From contig CM033106.1 of NCBI GenBank assembly GCA_019321725.1, positions 17,830,551 to 17,894,550 on the forward strand: a stretch of DNA of 64,000 nt, written 5' to 3'. The notes under the pieces are model-generated. The model was not told the DNA's origin and ran no database searches. It saw only the letters and a list, made by a program, of their open reading frames with translations. Made by a program: the position numbers and the translations under genes. This stretch comes from Paulownia fortunei. Lineage: Eukaryota; Streptophyta; Magnoliopsida; Lamiales; Paulowniaceae. Below, one piece after another: positions 1 to 11,030 of the stretch (positions are counted from its first letter, which is position 1; every line of letters begins with the position of its first letter).

Positions 1-470
1 TTCAGGACCTCTAGTACTTGTGTTAAATGTGCGGCATGTTCTTCTTTAGTTCTGGAGTAAACTAGAATGTCATTTATGAACACAATAACAAATTTATCCA
101 GAAATTCTTTAAACACTCTGTTCATCAGATCCATGAATGCAGCTGGAGCGTTAGTCAATCCAAATGGGATCACCAAAAATTCATAGTGCCCATATCTTGT
201 ACTAAATGCCGTCTTGGGGATATCCTCTTCCTTTATTTTCAATTGATGGTACCCAGAGCGTAAGTCAATCTTTGAAAATATTGCGGCACCCTGAAGCTGG
301 TCAAATAAATCATCGATTCTGGGTAACGGATACTTATTCTTAATTGTGACCCTGTTCAACTCTCGATAATCGATGCACAGTCTCATGGTGCCATCCTTCT
401 TACGTACAAATAGAACTGGTGCTCCCCAAGGTGAAAAACTCGGTCTTATGAATCCCTTATCCAGTCTTGT
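1..470 (-). pseudogene. Ty3/gypsy reverse transcriptase fragment, cut by left window edge
   Basis: An open minus-strand frame of about 155 codons runs off the window start. In order it shows the gypsy RT blocks [64 protein letters not shown] and [13 protein letters not shown], then the catalytic box. That box reads FIND followed by ILVYS, so the first Asp of the usual F/Y-x-D-D is Asn (codon at 72-74). The enzyme would copy RNA into cDNA. With this change it is probably dead, unless the base is an error. The similar intact element at 12904-22178 has FIDD at the same place. It is separated from the upstream protease segment by the small insertion at 463-508. Confidence 0.9.
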
Positions 471-508
471 AATTCAAATAGAACTGGTGCTCCCCAAGTC
501 TTGTAATT
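407..508. repeat. 24-bp and 12-bp local duplications forming a templated insertion
   Basis: The 24 bases at 407-430 recur exactly at 475-498, and the 12 bases AGTCTTGTAATT at 463-474 recur at 497-508. The extra copy sits inside the pol coding sequence and breaks the frame between protease and RT. The second copy is patchwork filler made from nearby sequence rather than a simple tandem slip. Confidence 0.9.
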
Positions 509-1075
509 GTACTTTCAATTCTTTCAACTCCAATGGAGCCATTCTGTAGGGAGTTTTTGAGATTGAAGATGTTCCTGGTTGTATGTCAATAACAAACTTT
601 ATTTCACGATCTGGTGGCAATCCCGGGAGATCATCTGGGAATACTTCAGTATATTCCCATACCACTGGTATTTCACTCAGAGTTGGTGGGTGTTGTTCCT
701 CAATGTTCATGACACTCACCAAGTACCCTTCGCAACCATCATCGAGTAATCGTTGTGCCTTCACTGCTGAAATCATAGGAAATCTGAAATTCTTCACAAT
801 GCTGGCAAATGTGAAAGACTCTTTCCCAGAAAGTTGAAATGTCACCGTCTTTTCCTTACAGTTGATAGTAGCCCCATACTTTGACAACCAATCCATGCCC
901 AAAATAACATCATAATCATTCATATCCAGTACAATCAAATCAGCATGTAATTCTCTACCTGCAACAGGTTTCTTGCATATTTCAAGCTCAATAAACTAGA
1001 AATCAGCATATACACAGATTCTGCCCCTTAGTGGTTCTACTATGTGTTTGCAACCACAAATCATTCTTTTATACA
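474..1075 (-). pseudogene. Ty3/gypsy aspartic protease C-terminal part and protease-RT linker
   Basis: The frame from 938 to 474 holds the protease block VILGMDWLSKYGATINC, then the linker VFPDDLPGLPPDREI and [13 protein letters not shown] that leads into RT in this superfamily. Homology continues upstream (KKPVAGRELHADL) through an in-frame TAG at 996-998 to about 1075. The N-terminal part with the D-[ST]-G active site is missing. The frame ends at 474 because of a short templated insertion. Together with 1-470 this is one decayed minus-strand pol gene. Confidence 0.88.
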
Positions 1076-1089
1076 TAATAACCCTACAA

Positions 1090-2008
1090 ATAACCTCTAG
1101 CATAATCATGGACAAGATAAGAATCTTAAGAAATCACAAAACCCTCAAATAATATAAAAAGTGATGTCAAAACTGTAATGAGCCTCACCTATGCCAGTTT
1201 CAACTTCTACTTATGATTACTACTTCATTTTGCTTCCTTTGCCCTTTTCTATCACTTTGAATCACTTAGGACCAGATTAGAGAGATTTTTAAATGAGTTT
1301 GTACCCTGAAAATGACTGAAAATGATTGAGGGTCGTGGGTAAATGGCTAAAAGTGAAGGAAAGCTTGAGGGGGCACTTGAGGTGCTGCTTAAGTTTGGTA
1401 GCAAGCATGAAGTGGCAAGTTGTGGTATAAATCTGACCTTTCACCCATATTTCAAGTCTAGACCAGATGTGTGTTACTATACATCAATTGTATTGTATCC
1501 TATTTTAATTACCACAAGATCCCATAGATAATTCATAAGCTAATTTTCTAGCCGTTCATTTAATTTCTTACCCGATTGTCACCCAATTCTTAAAAATTAT
1601 AAAATCTTATACATAAATAAATATTATAATATCACCTTTGAATCATATTATCTTATATACAATGTCCCAAATATGCAATTTACCGATATATACTTTTGAA
1701 ATACTTGGATGAAATCGAATCAAACTGTTTAAGCTTACTAGTAACAACTTTAACATTTCTAAAATTATAACCTATATATCTCATCGATATCCAATATTGA
1801 TCAACCTCATTTTCTTCTTATTTCAATTTAATGTTGATTACTTATATTATGATGATCGACAACTAACACCATATGAGATTTTCTAGAATTTTAATGATCA
1901 AATGTGATTATAAGGTAAAACGGATCATGCCATACTAATTTCATTGCAGGCACTTATGAATAACATGTAATGCATGAATCATATTGTCCAAGTAAGTAGT
2001 GTGAGGCT
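1090..2008 (-). repeat. Ty3/gypsy LTR fragment, family of the 36992-39990 solo LTR
   Basis: Read on the minus strand, this matches the first ~900 bases of the plus-strand solo LTR beginning at 36992. Shared landmarks are a block near CATGAATCATATT, the GAACGGCTA(G)AAAATTAGCTTAT segment around 1520-1560, and the CTCAAGTGCC segment. The terminal TGTAATA is missing at 2008. It abuts protease sequence at about 1075 in the orientation of a 5' LTR, so the LTR, gag and pol may be one element that has lost gag. That link is inference. Confidence 0.75.
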
Positions 2009-2700
2009 CGTTTATTAAAGTTTTCTAGTGATTCATCAAAGGAATAATGTGACTTGAAATGGAATCAAAATTATTAGGTCAAAAATGGGGTTTCGACTAA
2101 TAACCCATGCCCTAGAATTAATCGAGAGATTAGTTAACGGAGGGACCGTATTTGCATGGTACTCATAACAGAAAAGGTTCACTTACTATTCACCTAAGAC
2201 TAGGTAGTCGAGATGCACTGTTAGGTGCTTCCCTTGATTTGTGAGGTTCTTAGAATTAAGGGGTTAATTGCAAGCGAATGGGTCACTCAAAATATTAAAT
2301 TTTTTCATAAGTTCCAAAAGTTACAAGCCCACTGCTAGTTTATTTGTAAACCTAATGGGTCACACATAAATCGAGATGATCTACTTTTATATTGATTTTT
2401 GTAATCCAATATGTTGGATCAAGTTGATTATAGTTATAATTATTTTAAATAGTTAAATAATATGATTATTTATTTGAACTTAATAATGATTAGGGGCTCT
2501 TGAGAGTGAATTAATTAATTTATTGTAAAATCCTATTATTTAGAAACCAGCTTTGGTATTAACTTAAATTAGATCTTCCTGGGGAATACGAAATCATAGC
2601 GTCATGAGGCGCCATTTAAATCTCATAGTGTTGTGTTAATAGTAGAGACCGTGGAATATATTGTCACATACCCCTCTCCCACTCATTATTTTACAATAGG
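2009..2700 (+). repeat. Ty1/copia LTR internal fragment
   Basis: Landmarks of the long copia LTR family found elsewhere here (6487, 48927, 54636) occur in the same order: the ATTCATCAAAGG block, GGGTTTCGACTAATAAC, the TTCACCTAAGACTAGGTAG block, GAGGTTCTTAGAATTAAGG, GCAAGCCCACTGCTAG and GGGTCACACATAAAT. Both LTR ends are missing. It begins exactly where the gypsy LTR piece ends, so the gypsy element may have inserted into it, with the other half left of the window. Confidence 0.75.
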
Positions 2701-3180
2701 TGTTTTATAAACATCTAATGTTTCTAATTAATATATCTAACATATTAATTTATTCTATCTAAGTCCAATCGTGTTGGTCATACTTATTTATTAAATTTTT
2801 TTAAAAAATATAAGTTCATTATTCAAAATAACCTAGTTGTCAATTATTAACTCTTAATAATTAAAGCCTACATGAAAACAATGATTTCATCACATTTAAC
2901 TCAAATCGCATTATTTAATCGATTGTTTCAAATAATTCTACCCCTATCCTATAGGGTGCCACATATTAAACTAAATAATATAAGGACAAGATGCATGACA
3001 TTCCCTAATGGGTGGGTATTATGAATGACATAATATTATGCATGACAATTTATATTGCATACAAGCATTAAATAAACAAATATAATTTTTAATAAATAAT
3101 ATTTTTGGTTGGATTCGCTAAGATAGTTAAATTAAAATTCAAAATAAAACAACAAAAGGATAAAAAAAAATACCATTCGA
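2701..3180. other. AT-rich sequence with no recognised gene
   Basis: No coding frame or terminal repeat is seen. It is probably the degraded interior or flank of a retroelement. A poly-A run occurs near 3161-3170. Confidence 0.4.
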
Positions 3181-3543
3181 TGCCATGGCGCCAATCTATT
3201 TGTTCAACATAATTGACTAGCATTGTGGCCTTGACTTTTAGGTGCCGCAGTGCCCAATAATTTATGCACCAAATTTTCTCTTTTGTGAATTTTCTAAACT
3301 TTTTTCTTCTCCTCCATCTTCACATGATCTTTATGATATGGATATGTGGTTTGGCCAAAATTACAGATATCCTATGCCCATAATTTTTTTGATCTAATCA
3401 AAATGAATTACATCAACTATGCAATCTTAGGGAACCAAATAATAAGGACCTCATAATCATTCATAGCAGTAAAAAGCTTCATTCATCAATGCATATACCC
3501 ACTCATGCATACTTAAAATTAAAATTATAGTATTCAAGATTAT

Positions 3544-3554
3544 CTCTGATACTA
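3544..3554 (-). promoter_or_regulatory. Primer binding site (tRNA-iMet type)
   Basis: The minus strand reads TAGTATCAGAG immediately inside an LTR end, two bases from CAACA. The usual sequence is TGGTATCAGAG, so one base differs. It would have primed minus-strand cDNA synthesis. Confidence 0.6.
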
Positions 3555-4886
3555 GTTGTTGAAATCTTTTATTTATTTCCTAATCAAACTAGGCACAGTA
3601 AAAAAGTGTGGTCTCAAGAACAACAAAAATATCATAAAATTCATACAGCTACATGAATACATAATTTTAATCAATTAAATACAATTTATCGTATAAAGAA
3701 GAGGGTTTCAAAGAATATAACTTGATAGATAAAAGATGATTCTTTTTCCTCTATATGCTTTTAGAATCCACAAACTTGCCAATCCAAGCTTTGCTCCGAT
3801 TGATTAGACACTAAGGCTTCTAATTTAAGTCTTCATACCAATGGGAACGAGTGGGTATTCACAACATCTAATTAAATATAGTATTTTATCTTATGACCTG
3901 TTCAACTCATGAAATCAGAATAGTAGATTTAGGAGAGAGGAAGAAAAAATTCAACAAAAAAACTGGGAGATCTCTAGAGGCTTAAAACGTGTAGTATAAG
4001 AGAGAGGGGTCGATCTCCTTTTATACTTGTTGAATCCCTAGTTTTCTTTTCCTCTTCTAACTCTATTTGGAAGATAACTATATCTGCTAGGAAAGTTATC
4101 TTTATTTATCTTTTTGTAATTATCTAGAATTCATAATTCAAAATATTACTTATAAATATCAAAATAAATATTTCATATTTATTTATTACTCAATTCAGAT
4201 TATTTTGCATAATATCACAGATTCTCAATAATTTTAATAACACCTAACTTAGGAAATAATTTCCTACAAATATAAGTACAGTTTGGTTTGTTCCACAAAA
4301 ATTCATTACAACATTTACAAAGGTGGATCGGGACCTATGGACCCATAATTACAAGCTACAATAAATTTTGATAATTAATTAAACTCTTTCATCCAATTTA
4401 TTAATTCCAAATACTCCACTAAAACATTAGAATATGTATTCTTTCAATTGTAGAATAATTTAATCTCACCAATAGTGACTAGTTCGTCAATATAATCATT
4501 GTATATTATTTAACCCTCCATAGACGATTACTAGGTAGACCTAGATTTTCTATTAACTTCTCTAAGTATCTCTTCATCCTTTTCTACCATTAATTCTCTA
4601 GTAAATAGTTAATTTATAATCAAATTATAAATTGAGCACTCAAATTCTTCAATTTTAAAATCAACTAGTCAGGGGAACAGTCTTAATCACTTCTCGCAAA
4701 AAGGTATGGATTCCATATCTATAAGTTACATTTTCAGTTATCTATCTCAATATAATCCCAAAATGCAAGTGTGCAAGAATGTTAATTAACAAACCTTTAA
4801 CGATCAAATCGAATATCACATTGAGATAAATATGTGCCTATAACCAATCTAGATTAAGATCAATTCATATATGATCATTTATTGAT

Positions 4887-5290
4887 ATTATTTGAATTTT
4901 CATAAAATAATGGAATTTATGTGAAAAGTCAAATTACATCTAGTTCAGTCATATATGATCACAACATATAAAGTGCCTCCATTTAGATGTCATTACATCA
5001 ATAGTACGAATAAGACCATTACATTATTAATGTTAATGAACCGCACTAATAATAATTTAATTAAAAAATTCTAACTTTAATTAATTTCATTATGAACTTA
5101 TTTGAATTTTTAGAAAACAACAGAATTTGTGTGAATTTGGGTTCAGTCCTATATAATCACATTATATAGAGTGCCTCTATTTAAATGTTACTACATACCA
5201 TTATATTTAATGGACTGTATTAATAATAATTTAATTAAACTTTCTAATTTTAATTAATTTCATTATAAACTTATTTAGTTTATTATTCAT
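4887..5290. repeat. Diverged ~210-bp tandem duplication inside the LTR
   Basis: Two copies start near 4887 and 5098 (TTATTTGAATTTT...). Each contains an ATATATGATCAC/ATATAATCAC block, GTGCCTC(C/T)ATTTA, a CATTACAT segment and TAATAATAATTTAATTAAA, in the same order. The copies are clearly diverged, so the duplication is old. Confidence 0.7.
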
Positions 5291-5643
5291 AATCTCAATC
5301 CTTTCGTATTACACTTATATATTATGATTATGGTCACATTAATAAACAAAATTTACATATATTCATAAGCATACTAATATGCAGAAAAACAAATATAAAA
5401 TATTATTTTATTAATTGAATGAATAATGTATTAATACACACGTTTAGGCACTATAGATGGGATAAGGAAGCAATACCATAAGCTTGGTAAGGAACAATGG
5501 CATGATATGAATTTTCCAGCATTCCTATCACACGGTGTAAACACGAATGGAAGAATGATTGACAAATTTAGTTTTGAGGGCTGATAGTAATAGTTTATAT
5601 AGTTTTCTACTTATTCTTTGTAATGGTTCTCATTTTCATGCAG

Positions 5644-5735
5644 CTTTGAAGCTACATCCTGATAAAAACAAGCAATCAAACGCTAAGCCTGCATTCAAAC
5701 TTGTGTATGAGGTGTGCTAGAGATTTAGTGACACG
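5644..5735 (+). pseudogene. DnaJ (HSP40) J-domain exon fragment, broken
   Basis: A pyrimidine-rich stretch ending in CAG (5641-5643) looks like a 3' splice site. It is followed by a frame reading LKLHPDKNKQSN, then AFKLVYEVC, a TAG at 5718-5720, then RFSD. HPDKNK followed by AFKLV-E-...-LSD is the loop and third helix of plant J domains, where HPD stimulates Hsp70 ATPase. The rest of the J domain and the flanking exons are not seen. The stop codon and isolation among transposons mark it as a captured or left-over fragment. No function is claimed. Confidence 0.7.
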
Positions 5736-5785
5736 CATACAATAATAATAAAATTTAAAAATCATTAGTAACAAAATAGTAAGAA

Positions 5786-6160
5786 CTTGTTTGGTATTAT
5801 TTTGGAGAAATATTTTCTCTCTCCCAGAATAGAAAACGTGTGGATCAACTTTTTGAGTAAACATGTTTTCAATCATTATTTCAATTAAATAATTATATAT
5901 CTTACTATACTCCTACTAATTATAACAAAACAATACTAACAAGACATTTACAGTTAAAAATGTCTTTCAATCACTACAACAAACAACATTGACAGGATAT
6001 TTATAATTAAAAATATCTCTCAAAATATATTATATTATTTTTTTTCCTCAACAAAACATCTAATTATATTTTTATTTTCCACTCATTTTTAATTTTACTA
6101 ACCAAAATATATTTTTTCAGAATAATTCCCTTACAATGCTGAAAATAATTCCAAACAAAA
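5786..6160. mobile_element. Possible MITE with imperfect terminal inverted repeats
   Basis: CTTGTTTGGTATTATTTT at 5786-5803 is mirrored by AAAATAATTCCAAACAA at 6142-6158, giving a TIR of about 17 bases with one mismatch around a 375-bp AT-rich non-coding core. No convincing target-site duplication was found, so the superfamily cannot be assigned. Confidence 0.45.
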
Positions 6161-6299
6161 TGTAACATTTGTTTTTTGTAAACATAGTCTGTGTCTAGAC
6201 GGTAGGGAGTTTGACATATACCCCTACCCATTTATTAGAAATCACCACAAGTGGAATAAAAGAAATGTCACAAATATGAATTTGAAAGTAACAAGAAAA

Positions 6300-6486
6300 A
6301 AGAATGAAAAAACAGTATTACTCCCTTACATGTGGTCATGCCTTAAATCCGAAATACCAAATTGAATAGCTTGACAATGGCATGAAGACACTTGGGCAAA
6401 TCCGCTGCACTCCATAAATCAAGACTCCCTCGAGCTACAAGCGTTATTTGCAATAAAGTCATTTGCTTGGTTTCCTTCCCTACAGA
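6300..6486 (-). pseudogene. LINE RNase H C-terminus and 3' end
   Basis: The minus strand reads CREGNQANDFIANNACSSRE, matching the REGNQxAD-LAN block at the end of plant LINE RNase H domains, then LPKCLHAIVKLFN before a T-rich tail. It is the continuation of 12513-12903 across the copia insertion. Confidence 0.75.
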
Positions 6487-8196
6487 TGTGAGTCTTAAAG
6501 TAGGATGCCCAACGTTCCAATTGCATTGAGTGTATTATACTCTTTTTCTTTTGTAAAGATAATCATATTGGAAATCATATTAATAAAAAAATATTTTCTT
6601 TATCTTATGTCATATATTTTTTATTTCTGCACATTAGATAAAGTTTTTAAATCAAATTTAGCTACGGGCCATGCTCGCACATATGATGGCGATCATGGAA
6701 CATGTCTCTAAGGCTTTAAACTTAAATAATATCTGATTCGAGAGTTTTTTGAGATGGGACATCAAATAGCTCAATAAGACTCGCACATATGATGTATGCT
6801 CATGAGACAAGAATGTCACATTCCATTGGCATTACCGTAGAGACGCAAGTGCATGTATAATGGTGCTTGTTAGGGAACAAGTACACCGAATATGGCTTGC
6901 AAGAAATTCTTAGCTAGAGGCTTTGCTAGTCGAAATAAGAATTTTTGTGTTGCGATAGTACACGGCTAGTCCGCGGACTTAAGGCACGATGATAGCCTTA
7001 TGTACATCCTGCAACACTTTGATATATCTTTTGATTACTTAACAATCACAAAGGGGGTATATTGGGTGTTGCACTGATGTGCATGGAAGTTTGTCAGTGG
7101 CCAACATAGAATTCGATACTTGTCTTTTTAAAAAAGGGCATCTTCTATGTTTTCATAGTTTATGATTCAAAGACTTTAGTCAAGGCATGATGAATTGTGA
7201 TTCATCATGAATCATTAGAACTTGAAATGGGATCATAGTTATTGAATCATTTAGGGTTTCGACTTATAATCCATGACCTACATTCAATCGGGAGATTAGT
7301 TGTTGAAAGAACCGTACGTGTATGGTACTCGCAACTAAAATAGGTTTACTCGCTATTACATCTAAGACTAGTTTGTTATGAATATTTACTAGGTATTTTC
7401 ATGAATAGTGAGGTTCTTGAAATTAAGGAGTTGATTCCAAGCGAATTAATTAATTAGAAAAAATTTTATTCATAAATTACAAATGTTGCAAGCCCACTAC
7501 TAGCTTAGTAGTGAACCTAAGAGGTTACACATCTTTATGAAAAGTAATATTTCTAATTTTAGATTTTATCCAATGGTTGAAAATTAATTAATTAATAGTG
7601 ATTAATTATTTAATTAAGGATTATATTTAATTTAATAGTTAAATTAAATTATTTAATTAAGTAATTGGATTATTTAATTGGACGTAATTTGATTAGGAAG
7701 CCCAATTAGAGTAAATTAAATTAATCAATTACATTGATTAAATTGGGATTGAATTAATTAAATTGATTTGTGAATTTTTTAGTTTAGGCCCAAAAATTAA
7801 TGTGGACCACTTAAAAAGCATACTAAAATATGAAGAGAATAAATTAAATAAATGTGATTTATTTAATTAATATATTTATATATAGATAAATAAAGTGATT
7901 GATTTTATGGGATAAAATTGGCTATTAAGATTTAATTTATATATAAATATAATTTTAGTATATATATATTTGATATACATCTATCTTGATATTATTTGAA
8001 AAGTTCAAATTAATATCAAGAATGTATGTGGACAATTTTGATGATCAATGTACTCTCAAATAAATCCACATACATAGGAGAGAGAGAAATAGAAGAGTTG
8101 TTGGAAGATTAGGAATTATTCCAAGATAAGATTTTGAAATAGTTCAAAATTGAAAAGCTTTCCAAAGAGTTGGAAAGGGATTAAAATTTTCAACCC

Positions 8197-8207
8197 TATA
8201 TATATAA
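8197..8207 (+). promoter_or_regulatory. Putative LTR TATA box
   Basis: CTATATATATAAGGG lies about 500 bases before the LTR end once the nested solo LTR is subtracted. Equivalent TATA-like boxes stand at the same place in other copies (minus-strand copy near 32505, CTATTTATACAC near 56208, TTATTTATACAT near 63197). The transcription start is inferred to lie just downstream. Confidence 0.5.
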
Positions 8208-9628
8208 GGGATGAAAATTACATAGTTAATTAAGAAAATTTGAGCAAAAAATTATTTTGTTTTAAGTCTTATATTTTACTCTCCAAGAGAAGAAAAGAAT
8301 GAAAAAGAAAATTAATTTCTTGTTATTCTCTTCATATTATTGTTTCAAGAACTTAAAGTGTAATGCCCAATTCTCAATTCTCTCCTATATAGCCAATAAT
8401 AAGCATTTTGCATGAATTTGCATCTAATCAATGTGCATTATTGAATTATGGCTTACAAATAGCATGATTGCACGAACATGAATAATTGTTATTATATGCT
8501 TCAGTTATGATTTAACATGCATTAGTACATGAAATATGAGATCAAACTTCAATTTCTTAATTTAACATATTCCTTAAGTGCCCTTTTTGCAGTGAAAAGC
8601 TCGGTATCTCGGTTAAGGAAGATTGATGTGTTGAATGGCTATGAAATGAATTATTTGTATTTCTCCATACTAGTTATATGCTAAAGTGATTAATTGTCTA
8701 AATATTTACTTGAAATATGTTACATTGGTTAAGAACTAAAAGTATGCACAATGGTGCAATTTGATTGGTTGGTTAACTAGGTTGCATAAAACCATTCTAA
8801 ACCGTATTGCACTTGATTATAACACCAAAGCATCAATTTTTGTCATCTCCTTAGCCCATGAACGTGGCTTTTGGCATGAGAAGACACCAAGCATGATGTA
8901 ACCAATCATCACCCTCCACTTACCTCTCTTTGAAAGGTCAAAGAAATCATTTTCATCCATATTTCTTGTGGAAGCACCTCAAAAACGACCAGCCCTTATT
9001 CTCCTAAGTTTTCCCAAATTTCTACACTCTCATACTCACAAAAGTTGAATTCAATCCATAGGAATCCATAGAACACAAGCTAGAACAAGTTTCCATCCTT
9101 TTAAGCTTGAAAACCGTTGATTTTGAAGCTTAAATCCAACTTAATCAAGGTATATTCTTTTTCAATGTTTCTTATGATGAATTTGTAGTATCTTGGATGG
9201 TTACATGTTTTAGTATGCTTTTGTAGGATTGAAAACTTAAGTAAGTTACACTTGAAGCCAAAACCAAGCTAGTTAAGCTAATTTTTAGCAAAATTGATAG
9301 TCTTGTGAAATTGTTTAATTTACTTGTTTCTATTGATTTTGTAATGCTTATATGGTGTTTGGAAGTTTCTTTGAATGATTGAAAACAATAGCAATTAGTT
9401 TGCTTAATTGAAGGTTAGAATCAATTTAAGTTAGAATCAAGTTTACGTCATTTTAATTCGGATTGTGTTCATGTTTTAGGGGCTGCCCTAATAATCATAT
9501 TTGAATTATTAGTTATTTAATGGCTGCCCTAATGTTTAATATTTTGAATTAGTAGTAAAATATGGAGTATGCATTGTTTTTAAGGTTATGTAATTGATAT
9601 GTAATTCTTTACAAAAGATTGAAAAGTG

Positions 9629-9636
9629 TATATAAA
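9629..9636 (+). promoter_or_regulatory. Putative TATA box of the gypsy LTR
   Basis: GTGTATATAAACTTT lies near the middle of the 2.3-kb LTR and is conserved in the other copies (antisense at about 13930 and 20912). This is a plausible RNA polymerase II core promoter; nothing else supports it. Confidence 0.4.
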
Positions 9637-9997
9637 CTTTAACTAGAATAGACTAAATGATTTATAAAAAGGATATTAAATGGTACATGATTTGATTATG
9701 TTAGGCCTTTAACACATCCTATCTTCCAAAGAGATTGGCCTTTTCACCTAGCACAAAGTGGACTTGAGGTAAGTTGAAGCTTTCATTTGGTGTATCACAA
9801 GAATCATATAATGTTTGTTCATGTTTTAATGTGATTGTTGTTGTTTGTCAAATGATGTAATGTTTGATGCATTTATGGTTTATGAAGCGTGACACTATTA
9901 AGAATATAATGAGGTTTTTGAAAAGGAAGTATGGTACTTGATTGATGGTCGGGTAGACGAGGGACGCGGGAGGGACCGGCGGACCCAACAAATGGTG

Positions 9998-10096
9998 GCA
10001 AATACTTGAGGTTGAAAAACCGGTATAGGAAAGCCACAATGAATGAGATAGAATACGGCTAATACCTGAGGTTGAAAGACCAAGTATGGAAACCCC
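9998..10096 (+). repeat. Pair of ~36-bp direct repeats inside the gypsy LTR
   Basis: AATACTTGAGGTTGAAAAAC plus GGTATAGGAAAGCC near 9999 recurs as AATACCTGAGGTTGAAAGAC plus AAGTATGGAAACCC near 10061. The pair is preserved in all three long LTR copies (antisense near 13470-13570 and 20455-20550), downstream of a short GC-rich patch. Confidence 0.7.
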
Positions 10097-11013
10097 GTAT
10101 TAGTTCTCTTATTGGCCAATCATTATGAACAGGTTCCGAAAACTATGGTCTATCACTATTAGTTAGGTACCACACTTCAAGGGCCCTAAAGAATGATTTA
10201 TGAATGAAAATTATTAAATAGAATATTGCATTTAATGATTTATGAGATGTGCATATATGTTATTTGTTATTGCATCAGTTTCACCTTACTGAGCCTTTAG
10301 CTCATTAGATTCATGTGATGCAGTGGAAATGTACAGGTTTAGAGGTTGACTAAGTCTCTAGAGCGGCCGGATAGAGATTTGTTCATATGCCATGCTTCGA
10401 CCTGTTTTGTAGTTTATTTTGAAAACTCTGTTTTGTTTTTTTAAATAAGCCGCTCTGTTATGGTTTTGTAAACAGATGTACTCAGTTTTGATATATGTAT
10501 ATGGTGTGTTTAAAATGATTCAAGTTCTTTCTCTTATAGCTAAGAATGGGAACTTTTATTAAAAATCATAACTCTAGTAAAGATGAAAAATTAACATTTC
10601 TTGACTTAACTGTATCAATTTGTTTAGGCTCTGCAGTTAGGTTAAGGGGTGTTACATAAAGAATCAATCTTTATTGTTCTTGAAAATTTTCTCCGATTCT
10701 AGATTAGTAAACAATTAAAAGGATACTAGCGAATCCTTTTGATTGTGTTGCTCTTCCGTGTTATGGACCTAATAGAAAGGGGACACTTGAATCCCTGCGA
10801 GTTTTGATAGTCCAGGATAAACAATTAATTGTTTTATTCCCTAGAACAACTGAAGTGCACGGAAGGTATAATTCGAATTTTATATTATTTATATATTCAC
10901 TTGAATAAGTGTGATCGTTAAAATCGCTTTCGAATCAAAGGGGTTAAATTTATGTTTGATAAAATTTAATTTTTTCGCTGCGTATACCCCTGCGATTATA
11001 GCAAACCCAACAG

Positions 11014-11030
11014 TGGTATCAGAGTCATGG
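11014..11030 (+). promoter_or_regulatory. Primer binding site, initiator tRNA-Met
   Basis: TGGTATCAGAGTCATGG begins one base after the LTR end. The core TGGTATCAGAG is complementary to the 3' end of plant initiator tRNA-Met and is typical of copia elements. Confidence 0.85.

Larger units (their letters stand above)
3181..5440 (-). mobile_element. Ty1/copia-type remnant: leader, PBS and LTR
   Basis: On the minus strand an LTR ending in GATTTCAACA at 3557 is followed two bases later by TAGTATCAGAG (3554-3544), a one-mismatch match to the initiator-tRNA-Met primer site TGGTATCAGAG. About 360 bases of leader follow to 3181. The LTR runs right to roughly 5440, where the minus strand reads TGTGTATTAATAC. 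This 5' end is a guess from the TG start. No gag-pol remains. It differs from the other copia LTR families in the window. Confidence 0.55.
8359..10656 (+). mobile_element. Ty3/gypsy solo LTR nested in the copia LTR
   Basis: A 2298-bp LTR starting TGTAATGCCC and ending GGGTGTTACA is flanked by a perfect 5-bp TSD, taaag (8354-8358 and 10657-10661). It closely matches the two LTRs of the element at 12904-22178, in the opposite orientation. No internal sequence is present, so it is the product of LTR-LTR recombination. It holds no gene; short frames antisense to it are shared by all copies but look non-coding. Confidence 0.93.
6487..11012 (+). repeat. Copia 5' LTR (about 2.2 kb once the nested solo LTR is removed)
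   Basis: It begins TGTGAGTCTTAAAGTAGGATGCCC, similar to the LTR start at 48927, and ends ACCCAACA one base before the PBS. Internal landmarks shared with the other copies include GTTAGGGAACAAGTACAC, GGGTTTCGACTTATAAT and GCAAGCCCACTACTAGC. A gypsy solo LTR (8359-10656) lies in its 3' third. Confidence 0.85.

Noticed and set aside
9898..10119. A 73-codon open frame, conserved almost exactly at 13445-13666 and 20429-20650
   Set aside because: It lies antisense within the gypsy LTR and is conserved only because the LTR copies are nearly identical. It has no recognisable domain, and it overlaps an internal repeat that explains its duplicated PQV motif.
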